Positions 6,517-16,497 of a stretch of DNA of 26,308 nucleotides are shown here, one piece after another. Numbering within the stretch: the first letter of the stretch is position 1; each line of letters begins with the position of its first letter. The notes below the pieces were generated by a model. The model made no database searches. It was not told the DNA's origin and saw only the letters and a program-made list of their open reading frames with translations. Origin of the DNA: Chromera velia (Eukaryota; Sar; Chromeraceae); contig JAHBMJ010000505.1 in assembly GCA_018398765.1 (NCBI GenBank), positions 20,229 through 46,536 of the forward strand. Reading direction: 5' to 3'. The position numbers were made by a program, and so were the translations under genes.

Positions 6517-9402
6517 GACTGTGAGGAGGCTGTGCGTACGTGTCCAGTCTGTCCTGCAGTCAATGCGGTGAAGCGACAGATTGGGAGTCGAGACGACTCT
6601 GAGCAGAACAAGCATCCCTTCAACTACAAGATCTTTCAGGACTTGACAGAGATATACGACAAAGGAATAGGTGGATTCGTCTACCTCTCTGTCATCGTTG
6701 ACAGCAGCAAGCGCTTCAAGTCCCTCATGGCACTCACTACCAAGGATACCGCCCTCGATCACCTCATTGCCTGGACTGCCAAGTGGGGGGCACCCACCTG
6801 TGTCTGCACAGACAACGGTGGGGAGTTTATCAACCACGAGTACAAGAAGTTCTGTCGAGAACGAGGCATCACACATCTGACTGGGCTCGCGTACACTCCG
6901 GCAGTTCAGGGCATCGTCAAGAAGGCCAACAGAGAGATTAAGAAGGTGATGAAAAAGTTGCTTGATCAGTACAAGTTCCCTCATTCTACCTGGCCCGCAC
7001 TCCTTCCGGGTATGTGCTATGCTCTAAACACCACTGTACATTCAGTGTTGGGTGAGTCACCGTTCAAAGCTGTCTATCGCCGTCTTCCCCCCATGCACTC
7101 ACTTCTCGTTGGCATACCCGTGCTTGCTTTTGATCCAAAGCCTCGAACGAAATCATTGTTTCTAAGGGGTGAAGTGGGCATTTTTGGGGGCGAGTGGAAT
7201 GAGTCTTCCTACTCTGTTCTTGTAAAAAGAGAAAACAGATGGACAGCTTTGCGTCTGCATCCTGAGGCTCGCTACGTTCGTTCTGTTCACTCCTTTACTG
7301 CCTCTCATCTGCTTCCACTGCCGTCTGTTCCTGTGTTAACGGAAGTTGTCAGTGGTGATAGTCCACAGGAAGACGAGTCGCATGCACACAGAAACAGAGA
7401 ACAGACATCCATTGAGCTTCAGCCAGGTGTCGGTGTCTTTGCTTCTTTTGAGCATGGAGGTCCCACTTTCCCTGCTATCCTTGTTTGAGTCATACGTGCA
7501 TCCGTTGATGTCTTTTTCTTGACAAAGCTTGATGGAATGAAAGGATGGAAGCGAGGAGAAATTGCTTATCTGCCGAAAGGAAATATTTCTTCTTCTTTCC
7601 CTCTTGAGGACGGTGAGCCTCCTCTCCATCTATCTACCTCTGAGCCCTCCGTGGCTTTAGGGGGCGGGCTAGGGGGCGGGGAAATGAATGTCTCTCTTTT
7701 TGAAGCCGCTCCATCTCTAAATAAACACATGGATGAGCCAGAGGCGGTCGATGGGGACTGGATCTTCCCTCCAGATCAGGAAAGGGAAGTGAAGATTGCT
7801 GACCTCTGCAAGCTCGTTGAGATGGCTGCCTCCGCTTAGGCAGTCAAAGTCCCAAAAAGTCATGTACCTGCGACGAAAGAGGAGATAGCAAAGGGTGATT
7901 TCGATGAGTTAATCCTCATTGAGATGCGCAAGTACAAAAAAAACCTTGCCATCTACGTCATGGAGAAGGGAGAGATGCCTCCTGACTTCGACAAGGCCAT
8001 TCCGATGCACTTTGTCCTGATGTGGAAGCTCAAGGGCAACCGCCAAGTTCCTAAAGCATGCCTCGTTATCATGGGTCATCGAGATTCCATGGTGATCGAG
8101 ACCTTCTCTGGCACTCCCGATCCTGGCCTCGTCAGAGCAGCTATCATCTACGCCCTTAGCAACTCCTTCGCGTGCGCTAAGTCTGACGTGTCCACAGCTT
8201 TCTTACAAGCCCCCATAGATGTGGGGAAGAAAGTCTACATCAAGCTCCCCACCGAGATTCCCGCTATCATGACTGAAGAGCTTCCGGAGTACATACCGGG
8301 GGCGATTGTAAGTGCCAACAACGCCCTCTACGGATTGAAGTGGAGTCCACGCGTCTCTACTAAGTGGTTCAAGTCCAAGGCGAAGAAGTTTAGTTTCGAG
8401 CAGGCAAGCGAGTCTATCCTCGTTTGCAGAGATCCTTCAGGAGAGATCGATACCATTTTGATCATATATGTTGATGATCTTTGGGCATGGGGAAAGGATC
8501 CGATGGACATTCTCTATGCCATCAGGAAAGAGGTAGACATGGACCCTCCCAAGCTGCTCAGTGATGGTGCTCCACATACCTACGTCGGACAGACTGTCAG
8601 AATCATCAATAACATGCTGATCATCGACCAGACTGATTACCTTCAAGCGCTGGAATGTCTGACGGAGCTGGGGGATAAAGGAAAGAGAACTCTTCGCAGG
8701 TCTGATTTTTTCCCTTCCTCTCTCGATAAATCTGTTAATCCCTTGCTTGTCTCTCAGTATCAGTCATAGATAGGCAAGTTAGGATGGGTGTGTCGTACTC
8801 TGCCTGCCTATGCATTCGTATTCTCGTCCCTTTCACGATTCAATACCAAACCGACTGACCGATTGATTAATACCCTTCGTCGTGTGATTGTACATGCACA
8901 GCTTTATGCAAAGCCTCTTGTCTTTGTCCGTCTGTTGTCCGTCCCTCTCCTTCGCGTCTGGTCAGATCTAGGGTCAGATGCATCTTTTTCTCTCAGAGAA
9001 TATTCTGCACAGATAGGATTTGAGATTCAGTTGTTGGAGAAAGATGCTTCTCTGCCAAGCAAGAAAGAATGCAACACTGTTTTCTGGAAGTCACGTTCTC
9101 TGAAAGTGAAAGTCAGCTCAACAACTTCGGCTGAACTGATTGCTCTGCGCGATGTGGTTTAGGATATGGTGAAAGCTGCCTTTGAGTACTTTTGTTTTGT
9201 AGAGACGATGTGGAAAGCCAAGCCAACAGTTCAGTTCATTCTTGACTTTCAACCTCTGCTTGCACAGCTGGTCTCTGGTCGTGCCCATTCTGATCCCAGT
9301 CAGCAAGGCATGCTTGAGTTTATGCTGCAATGCAGAAAGGAAATGAATGCAGAGTTCGTGTATACGCGTGCGTGTCCCGACAGACGAGATGAGAGCAGAT
9401 AG
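6517..9402 (+). pseudogene. pol: Copia-1 pol remnant: integrase, reverse transcriptase, RNase H
   Basis: One frame is kept for 2.9 kb with no frameshift but stops at 7486-7488, 7837-7839, 8767-8769 and 9160-9162. It starts inside the integrase zinc finger (CPVC at about 6541-6552, partner of CRAC in Copia-2). Integrase core: first Asp at 6640, second in TDNGGEF at 6811; the third residue, normally Glu, is Lys (AAG, 6919). RT: DVSTAFLQAP at about 8188 and the catalytic YVDD at 8467-8478. RNase H: SDLGSDAS near 8956, TTSAELIALRD near 9124 and a divergent third acidic motif near 9243. The final stop is at 9400-9402. With the missing 5' half and the lost Glu, no active product is expected. Confidence 0.85.
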
Positions 9403-9845
9403 AATGACGAAGTGTCTTCTGTCCGAGTGAGACTGTGAATTAAAAGAAGAATTAAAGAAGAAACGGCAAGCTGATAGTGATTGAGCGTTCTTTGTTTGTA
9501 TGTTTCTTTTTCTTCATCTTCCTCTTTACATGTCTTCATGATTCTGTTCTTTTCCTTTTCTTTTCTTCGTTTCACTTTTACTCCCATATGACAAGAAAGT
9601 GAATGAAAGCATTTCATGCAATTTCATGCTTGTTGTTCGATTCTTTCTCGCAAGCTTTGTTTTCTTATTTCTTATTATGATTGATCTGGTCCTTCGCCGA
9701 AGATTGAAAGCTTTTGGTTATTTTTTAATCATTAATGCTTCAGTGAAGTAAGCCTGTCTTGCATGTGCATCCATTGTGTCTGTTTGTGTTATGAATGTCA
9801 GTCAAGCATTACTCGTATCGTTGCAACGACACTCAGGGGGCGATC
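9403..9845 (+). other. Copia-1 3' non-coding region and polypurine tract
   Basis: Between the pol stop and the 3' LTR there is a T- and A-rich stretch with no credible frame. The last 11 bases before the LTR (AGGGGGCGATC) resemble the tract before the Copia-2 3' LTR (GGGGGGTGAT), which supports its use as the polypurine tract in this family. Confidence 0.5.
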
Positions 9846-9991
9846 TGTTGAGCCGAGACTTCTTTTGCTGTGGTGCTCTATAGGCCGTGTGCATGCTGTA
9901 GCGCCCTATTGGCCGTGCATGATATCTGAACAGTTCCGCGCGTGGCCCCCGTCCATCTGTATCGGTGTGCATGCATGCGTTCGCGTATTTC
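9846..9991 (+). repeat. 3' LTR of Copia-1, left part
   Basis: It matches positions 6217-6362 of the 5' LTR. It ends in ATTTC at 9987-9991, where Copia-2 is inserted. The right part continues after the duplicated ATTTC at 16925. Confidence 0.85.
9987..9991. repeat. Target duplication ATTTC (left) of Copia-2
   Basis: The intact Copia-1 5' LTR shows the empty site with one ATTTC (6358-6362). The interrupted LTR has ATTTC on both sides of Copia-2 (9987-9991 and 16925-16929). Confidence 0.85.
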
Positions 9992-10418
9992 TGTGAATGT
10001 GATGGTCGGGGCGGGGCTGACGTGCGTGGCCCGATCAGATACCGCAGCGTGAATTCCTGGGGGGCCACGGCATACGCGAGCGTGTGGGGGCCACGTGTTT
10101 TGCTGAGGAGACGGAGTTGATTCAGACTGATTGATCTGATGGCTGTGTGATTGAGAGTTGTCAGTCTGTTGTCGTACATCAGACAGTGCAGATCGTAAGA
10201 TAAACAGACACCGCGCGTTTTAGACACACGTTCTCGTAGGCAGCTTATGTGCGTGTCTCGTCTCCAGCCTGAATTAATTGAGGCTTCTAGATTGATCAGC
10301 AAAGGAACCTCTCGGAAAGGGAGCAATGCATACGGTGAGTTTGAACAGACCCTTATGTATCGTGTGCGTTGAGCAGCGGCAGCCTTCTAAACGTCTGAAA
10401 AACATTCACACCGTCATA
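9992..10418 (+). repeat. 5' LTR of Copia-2
   Basis: It begins TGTGAATGTG and ends CCGTCATA. It has the same length as the 3' copy, with no gaps. The last part contains GCAATGCATACGGTGAGT, with a strong splice-donor-like site at 10335, identical in the 3' LTR. The end was chosen from the ATTTC duplication; if three more bases (ATT) belonged to the LTR, the primer site would be directly adjacent. Confidence 0.85.
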
Positions 10419-10421
10419 ATT

Positions 10422-10439
10422 TGGTGTTCTCCACGCGGG
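10422..10439 (+). promoter_or_regulatory. Candidate primer-binding site of Copia-2
   Basis: TGGTGTTCTCCACGCGGG starts three bases after the 5' LTR. TGG is the expected start (complement of the tRNA CCA end). I could not assign the tRNA; it is clearly not the Met-type site seen in element 0. Confidence 0.5.
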
Positions 10440-10479
10440 CTCAAACGTTTCGTTCTCTTTTTGTTGCAGACGTCTCGAA

Positions 10480-11553
10480 ATGCCAGGAGACAACTCCCAG
10501 GTTCCTGCAGCTGCCGGTGCTTCCCCTTCTCCTTCCAAGCCCCATGACTTCAACTGGGTGAACGAACTGAACTCCATGGAAGGTTTTGAACTTTGGAGGA
10601 GAGAGTTCCTGAAGTTTGCCAAGTTCCAGCTCAAGGCCAAGTTCATTCCGGATGATGATAAGAGGAAAAAGCTCTGGACCCTGGTGTTATTGCGTGCTTT
10701 CAAGAAGTTCGACGACTTCAAAGACAGCATGCTCACCATCAAAGAGCAGGAGCAGAAGTTTGGGGAGGATCTTCTCGCCGTTGTCGCCGTTACGATTCTT
10801 GATCCCAAGGAATCGGAGCGCAGACAGTTCGAAGAGAGGTACATTGCGATGAAGAGAGAGAGGAGAGACGACCTTTTCCAGGCCCTGGTGAAGGAGGACA
10901 AGCTCCTTGCCAAGGCAAAGGTGAAAGGCTACAAGCCTGATCCTTCCACTCAAAAGCGCACTCTTGAGAAGATGTACTTGAATAAGGAGTGGCTGGATGG
11001 AGTGAGGAGGGCAGCCAGTGAATTGAAGAAGGAGTCCGATGCTCTAACGTATGCCGAGATCCATCCCCGTCTCGTCGAGGATGCCAAGATCCTCCATGGG
11101 AAGAGGGTTAGCAGGCAGGTGGAGGAGTCGTCCAAGCCTAAGACGACCCCACCTCCCAAGTATCAGGAGTTTTCTGGGGCGGCAGAGGGACGTGCGAAGA
11201 AGGGAAAGAAAGGAAAGGGGAAGAAGGGCAAGAAGGAAGTGACTCCCTCCCATGACGCCAATGCTGCTTCGTCCAGCAGCTCCCCATCCGGTCCCTCCAG
11301 TTCCCGCTGCTCCAGCTGCAGGTTTGTGCATAGGGGAGAGAAATGCCCTGCCAAGAACGCTACCTACGGCATGAAAAACACGCCTGGGTGTGGGGAGAAG
11401 GGACATTTTGTGAGCTGCTGCCCGAAGAAGAGACAGCAGGGGAGAGAGGCCGCCGGGGCAGCGATTCCACGAGTCTCCGGCACCACCTTTGATATGAGAA
11501 AGGGGGATGAATGGGACGAGATGTCCTCCTCCTCTGCCAGTTCGGGTTTGTGA
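10480..11553 (+). CDS. gag: Copia-2 gag (capsid/nucleocapsid-like) protein
   Basis: This is an intact frame of 357 residues starting at the first ATG after the primer site. Residues about 25-190 form a helical region (FNWVNELNSMEGFELWRREF near the start) that has the look of copia gag of the UBN2 type. A lysine/glycine stretch at about 232-252 is a likely nucleic-acid-binding part. A cysteine-rich region at about 276-315 contains CSSCRFVHRGEKC and GCGEKGHFVSCC, close to CCHC zinc knuckles, although the first Cys of the second knuckle seems to be missing. Gag packages element RNA into virus-like particles in the cytoplasm. The frame ends at TGA (11551-11553), directly after a GGGTTTG heptamer, and pol continues in the -1 frame. 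Confidence 0.8.
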   Translation: MPGDNSQVPAAAGASPSPSKPHDFNWVNELNSMEGFELWRREFLKFAKFQLKAKFIPDDDKRKKLWTLVLLRAFKKFDDFKDSMLTIKEQEQKFGEDLLAVVAVTILDPKESERRQFEERYIAMKRERRDDLFQALVKEDKLLAKAKVKGYKPDPSTQKRTLEKMYLNKEWLDGVRRAASELKKESDALTYAEIHPRLVEDAKILHGKRVSRQVEESSKPKTTPPPKYQEFSGAAEGRAKKGKKGKGKKGKKEVTPSHDANAASSSSSPSGPSSSRCSSCRFVHRGEKCPAKNATYGMKNTPGCGEKGHFVSCCPKKRQQGREAAGAAIPRVSGTTFDMRKGDEWDEMSSSSASSGL

Positions 11554-11620
11554 GTATCCCTGCCTTTGGGGGGCAAAGCAGCTCTTCCCCGGAACGCAGG
11601 GCAAATTCCAGAAGAGCTGC
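11544..11620 (+). promoter_or_regulatory. Candidate -1 ribosomal frameshift signal at the gag-pol junction
   Basis: The heptamer G GGT TTG (11544-11550, in gag codon register) fits the X XXY YYZ slippery rule and is followed at once by the gag stop. A 7-nt spacer precedes CCCTGC (11558-11563), which can pair with GCAGGG (11596-11601). GCAGCTCTTC (11578-11587) pairs perfectly with GAAGAGCTGC (11611-11620). The order of the four strands is that of an H-type pseudoknot. Slipping one base back enters the frame that contains the protease. A local CTTTG/CAAAG hairpin (11564-11578) could compete. The family-wide conservation needed to prove it cannot be seen here. Confidence 0.6.
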
Positions 11621-14600
11621 AGGGCGGGGGGGGTTCATTCGAGCCACCCTCCGTAACGCTGAGAAGTTTGCTGATGATGAGTTTGATGAAGTGGTGGAGA
11701 ATAGACCAGTGCATCCTGTTGCGGCTTTTCTTGTCGCTTTCGTAGGAGAAGAGGAAGACAACTGTCAGTCGGGATTGACTGACAGTGGTTGTTCTTTATC
11801 TCTTTTTCCTCCTTGCTGTGAGAAGTTTGTTGTGTTGGAAGAGAGTAGGACAGTGCAGTTCCGTCTCGCTTCTGACGTTGCAGGCCTCTAGAGTGATAAG
11901 GTAAAGACGTGTCACCTCCCCGTTAAAGACAAAACGGGGAGGGTGCGTCTGGTACCTGAAAAAGCCGTCATTCACTCGTCCGTTGGTCGTGCTCTTTTCG
12001 CGTGTGCAAAGAAAGAGCTTTATCTTGGGAGAGAAAGTGGGAGGCCGAGTTGGCTGAGACTTACTGACATCGATGGCAATCGTTTTGTTACGCCTGTTGA
12101 TCAGTCTCGTTCTGTTCCTTTTGTTCTCTTTTTTGAGACTGAGGTGAAAGACTGATGGGGGGTGGCGTCGGCATACTTGAGGAGGAGTGCAGACATGGCA
12201 GTTCAGCCAGCCAAGTCTCTTCATTCTTGTTTTTTCTCTGCATGTGCGGGGGAAGGGAAAGATGAGACGTCTCTTTCTGCAGAAAATAGAAAGCATCTCC
12301 TGTATGTGCTGCATTCTCATCTTGTGCACGCAACGGGGGAGCGACTCCTTTTGACGTTGAGAGAGAAGGGGGTCGGTCTCTCATACAGCCTGCAAGAGTG
12401 CAAGGATGTGCGGAGGGAGTGTAGGGCGTGTCGGAAAGTCAACTTCCGCCGTCGACGTTTGAAGCGTCGGGGGTGGAAGGCCAAGAAGCGTGGAAAGAGA
12501 AAGAGGGCTGGGGTAGAGGAGGCGCCCTCCGGAGTGGGGGGTGACGATGAGAGCGAGGGGAGTGACGAAGAGTCGTCTTCGGGGGACAGGCATCCCTCGG
12601 AGAAGTTCAACAGGATCATTTACCACAACATCAAGAACATGAAGAAGAAGGGTTACGGGGGGTTCAGATATATCTCCGTGATTGTTGATTGGAAGTTCCG
12701 TTGCGTCTCTCTGAAGGCCCTTTGGTCGAAGGACCATGCAGAGAGGCACCTTCTTTCGTGGATCCGCCGTTGGGAGGTTGCTGGTTTCGGAAAGCCTCTG
12801 ATTGTTCAGTCAGACAACGGTGGGGAGTTTTTAGGAGAGGAAAGGTATCTTTGGGTGTATGAAAATGAGGGGGTTGATAATGAATTTGGCCCGCCAGGCA
12901 CTCTTGAGGTTCAGGCATTCGTAGAGAGAGCCAATTTGACCTTCATTTCTCTTTTGAACAAATTTTTATTGCAAGCACGCATTCTATTTTTCATGTGGCT
13001 GGCTGTCTTGCCGGGTGTTGCCAATGCACTGAATGATGTGGTACACAATTCGATCGGCCGTTTTCCGAATGCGTGTGTGTTTGGTCGGCCGTCTGGCATT
13101 CCCTCCATTTTTTGCGGTGATGTCGTGCGCATCACTGACCCTTCTTTCCGTCATTCCTTGCCCTTCGAAAAGAGTGAGCGTGTTCTTTTCGGGGGGGTAA
13201 TAGGGCCGAGGGTCGTTTTGGTTCTTTTCTGCCGGGGAGGGAGATGGAAGGCACTGCGGGTCCATCTATTTCACATCGTTCTAGAAGAGTGGGTTAGCGT
13301 AGGAACAAGAGACTTTGATGCCGACCGAAGGGGAATAGATGGAAGGAAGGAGCAGGAGATTCCCAGCAGAGAGTCAGACGGAGACTTCTGGGTTAGGTGG
13401 GATGCCGATGATGACCGCACAGATGGGGTGGTCGGGTCTGATGATGCGTTGTCAGACCATATGGATGCAGAGGGTGAGTTGCCTCCTGTAGATCCACCCA
13501 GAGGTGTTCGTTCCTCTGTGCTGAAGGGCGTTCTCGCGAGAGAGTCCAACGGCGCCCTCTTCCCTGCTCAGATAGATAGAGAGGGGGAACAGCAGTTGAG
13601 GGGGGTGAGCATTGCAAGACTGAAGAAGCAGGAGGATGGTTCTTTTCGTCTTACCGAGTTTGATCGAATCGCACAGAAAGACATCGTGGAGCGTTTTAAT
13701 CTGCCTGCCGAGGGCAGACTCCCCGAGTCTATTCTGCAGCGCCTTGCAGAGGAGGCTCCACAGCCAGAGCCCCCAGTCCCTCAGCCTGTCACTGAGAACT
13801 CCGATCCCGTTGATGTTGACTTTCCATCCCCCGTTGATGGGGTGGTAGAGCAAGTTGCCAAAGAAGCGAGAGCAGCTGAGTTTGTTCGTTGGTCACAGAT
13901 GACAAAGAAACAAAGGAAAGCAGCAGTGAGGGAGAACAGAGAGAAGCGATGCAAGTTGACAGAGAAGCGGATCAGCAAGGCAATGGACATGCACTTTGAA
14001 GTCGCGTGTGCCGTCCTGAAAGCAGAGAGAGCGAGAAAGCTTTTGCAGAGAGAGAACAAAGCAAAAGGACACATTTTGGCCACCGAAGAGGAGATAGAGC
14101 AAGGTCTCTTCAAAGAGGCAGATCGGAAAGAGCTGGTTCGGTGGTGTGTTTGTTCTGTTTTTGATTTGTCTTCGCAGACTTTGACTCCCCAGCCGGGGGT
14201 GAAGGGTATCACCCTCCGTTGGATCCGGACGTGGAAGCTGAAGGAGGGGAAGAGAGTTGCGAAGTCAAGGCTCGTTGCCCGGGGGTTTCATGACCCTCGA
14301 GATTCAGAGCTTCTCGAAACCTACTCCGGGACTGCAGATGCAGGCCTGACAAGGGTTGCGTTTGTTTGGGCCCTCAGTCGGGGGTGGTAAGCAGCGAAGG
14401 TCGATGTGTCGACTGCCTTCCTGCAGGCTCCGATCGGTGAAGGTGTGTGGCTTCGTTTGCCTAATGACCTGCCGATTGAGGTCTATCCTGGCTTGCATTG
14501 TGGGGTGTACATCAAGATTGTGAAGGCCGTCTACGGACTGGCCGATGCTCCCAAGTGTTACACCGATTTCTTCAAGAAGAAGGTTCGTGGGCTGGGGTGA

Positions 14601-15552
14601 ACAGAGGTTTGTGAGTCGATTCTCGTGAAGAGAAACAGAAAGGGGGAGGCGATTGGTTTGATGGTGATGCACGTAGACGACCTGTTTGTGTTTTCTCCGT
14701 CTGTCGATGACGATATAGCAGCAGTACCTACGATGTTCAACACAGATGAGCCTAAGCGTATGGACAACGGAGAGATGCACACCTATGTTGGCATGTCGGT
14801 GCGCATGAGGGATGGTGAGATGCTCCTTGATCAGAGCGTCTACATCATGAACATGGCAGAGTCTGTCAGTCCAGAAGCGAAGAAGCCACTCACAGACAAA
14901 GACCTCCTTCTCCCGACTGAGAAGGATGTCGATCCTTCATTGTAGAAGGAGCAGCAAAGGAATGTGGGGGCATTGGGATGGGCGGTTCGCACCCAGCCTA
15001 GCCTCTCATTTTTGTTTTCCCACCTGTCCCGCTCAAACACCCATCCGTCTCCCTAGTCCGTCTCCTGCCTCTGTGCTGGCTACTGAAAAAGCACTGTGGC
15101 ATGCAAAGGTGACGGCCAAGCCTTTGAAGCTGAAAAAGGTGAGAGGGGTGCCCGTACTTGTTGTGTGGGTCGATGCGTCCTACCAATTAAGTTTGAGAGA
15201 GGGGAGATTGGGATGGGAGATGCAGATCCTTGATCAAGAGGAGGTGGGTGATTTGGAGAGAGTGAGTGAGCACAACACCGTTGTGTTCGCGAGCAAGAAG
15301 TGCACTCGAAAGCTCGGGTCCACCACCACTGCAGAGTTGTTTGCGATGCGTGATGGTGTCAAGCTTTCCTTCAGTGTGTTTAACTTGATTAAGAAACTTT
15401 GGGGGGTGTTTCCCAAGGTTCTCGTTGTGAGTGATTCGCAGACCTTAATGAATCAGTTGGCCAGTAGGCAGTGCAAGAGTGAGCCTCATCAGCAGGTTGA
15501 GCTTGAGTATGTCTTGCAGGAGTTAGCAGATTTGGGGGCAACGGTTAAGTGA
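11550..15552 (+). pseudogene. pol: Copia-2 pol: protease, integrase, reverse transcriptase, RNase H
   Basis: Protease: TDSGCS with the catalytic Asp codon at 11781. Integrase: HH...CC zinc finger (His near 12310-12330; Cys at about 12399 and CRAC at 12420-12431), then the core, where the first Asp is Asn (AAC, 12627), the second Asp is in SDNGGEF (about 12813) and Glu is kept in FVERAN (12924). RT: KSRLVARGF near 14263, DVSTAFLQAP near 14404, and HVDD in place of YVDD at 14670-14681. RNase H: VDASY near 15169, TTTAELFAMRD near 15325 and SDSQTL near 15432. Premature stops: 11889-11891, 12153-12155, 14388-14390, 14598-14600 and 14943-14945. A frame change falls at about 15040-15075. The TGA at 15550-15552 is made by the LINE insertion; the conserved tail resumes at 16365. 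Confidence 0.88.
15537..15551. repeat. 15-bp target duplication (left) of the LINE
   Basis: GGCAACGGTTAAGTG is repeated exactly at 16355-16369. This length is typical of target-primed reverse transcription. Removing the insert and one copy restores the pol frame across the junction. Confidence 0.85.
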
Positions 15553-16354
15553 TGATTGAGGTTTTTGTTATGCATGCCGCGTCCCCGTGTATGAGGGGCG
15601 GATCTAGCCTAGTCTGTCAAAAGGTTCCGGTTCGTCCCGTCTGTTCTGAATCTAGGAACACTGCTTATTGATCACTTTTACTGCGGCTTATTTCTCAAGC
15701 GGCGGTAGAGTAGAACTTGGAGAACAACGAAAAGAGGGGAGAGGCAGGGCAAAAACTTTCTAAAAGTTTGTCCCCTTGGCAAAGGCTCCCCTTTGACGGC
15801 AGAGAACAACTTCAAAGAGACCCCCCCCATTAATTTGCCCCTCATTTTCTCAACCTTCTTTTCTTCCTTTCCTTTCATGCGTTTGCCCCCCCCTTTTTTT
15901 CCCTTCTTGTTTGTATACAAAGAATCAATTACAAAAGGATCGCTTAGTTTGCGCCCTCCGAGTCAAAAGACCTGGAGAACGCTGCAACCTCCCTACCGAG
16001 AAGGCACTCAGGCTGGAAGGGCCCTCTGGTTCCCCTCCTGCTGTGAATTGAACAGAGAAGATTTGCGGCAACGAAACGCTGTAGCGTACAGGAAAGAACT
16101 TTATAATACCGGTCCATCAGCCTTGTCTGCACTGCCTCGTCTCCCTCTCATCCTCTCACTCTTCTGGCTCCCAACTTCGCTATCTCTTTCAAAAAATGAA
16201 TTGTCCCCTCTCCTGGTCTCCCATATGTCTCAAACACAAGAGGAACAAACCGAAATCCAATTTCATGACAGATCTCACCATACCTATCGTTTTTAACCTT
16301 TTTCATCGCCTTTGCTGCCAACCCTACTGTTTTTGCGAATCTTCGCAGGCGGTT
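15552..16354 (-). mobile_element. 5'-truncated LINE (non-LTR retrotransposon) inserted in Copia-2 pol
   Basis: An 803-bp insert is bounded by a perfect 15-bp duplication. It reads on the minus strand: the truncated 5' end is at 16354 and the 3' end at 15552. The 3' end has no long poly(A); it ends ...CCTCAATCAT. The same 3' end occurs alone at 6132-6202 and 17222-17294, with different break points, as expected for a 5'-truncating family. The 5' part encodes the C-terminus of an ORF2-like protein (next entry); the remaining 600 bp appear to be 3' UTR. Confidence 0.75.
16148..16354 (-). pseudogene. C-terminal fragment of a LINE ORF2-like protein
   Basis: About 68 residues are open to the truncation point and end at TGA (16148-16150). 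The sequence has an alanine/lysine helix (LAAKAMKKVKNDRY), then EICHEIGFRFVPLVFETYGR followed by a short helix and a basic end. From memory of the family, a phrase like F-x-P-(F/L)-V-x-E-T-x-G near the C-terminus is common in algal and protist non-LTR reverse-transcriptase proteins; this is recalled, not searched. The insert boundaries support the LINE call independently. Confidence 0.55.
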
Positions 16355-16369
16355 GGCAACGGTTAAGTG
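16355..16369. repeat. 15-bp target duplication (right) of the LINE
   Basis: It is an exact repeat of 15537-15551. It also carries the pol codons for ATVK, which join to WVPTG downstream. Confidence 0.85.
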
Positions 16370-16424
16370 GGTGCCCACTGGTCAGTAGAAAGCTGATCCT
16401 TAGACCAAATTTTTGAAAGTCTGA
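16362..16424 (+). pseudogene. pol: Displaced C-terminal tail of Copia-2 pol
   Basis: After the LINE, the frame of RNase H resumes as VKWVPTGQ, then a stop (16386-16388), KADP, a stop (16401-16403), TKFLKV and a stop at 16422-16424. Copia RNase H domains usually end with a (K)-x-V-P-T-x-x-(Q)-x-A-D-x-x-T-K phrase, and this fits it. It shows that the LINE landed in the last 30 or so codons of pol. Confidence 0.7.
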
Positions 16425-16482
16425 ACGTTCTGGTGTTGGCGTTACGTGCAGTCACATTCTATGCATGCGTGCATGAATGGAA

Positions 16483-16497
16483 TTCATGGGGGGTGAT
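16483..16497 (+). promoter_or_regulatory. Polypurine tract of Copia-2
   Basis: A G6 run followed by TGAT directly precedes the 3' LTR (TGTGAATGTG). It matches the G5-CGAT-C before the Copia-1 3' LTR in both position and form. Confidence 0.55.

Noticed and set aside
11044..11604. Minus-strand ORFs opposite gag
   Set aside because: They are shadows of a clearly typed gag gene.
6517..15552. A changed genetic code that reads TAG/TAA as glutamine
   Set aside because: TGA also occurs inside both pol genes, and TAG, TAA and TGA are used as normal ends in gag and the host genes here. Mutation explains all of it.
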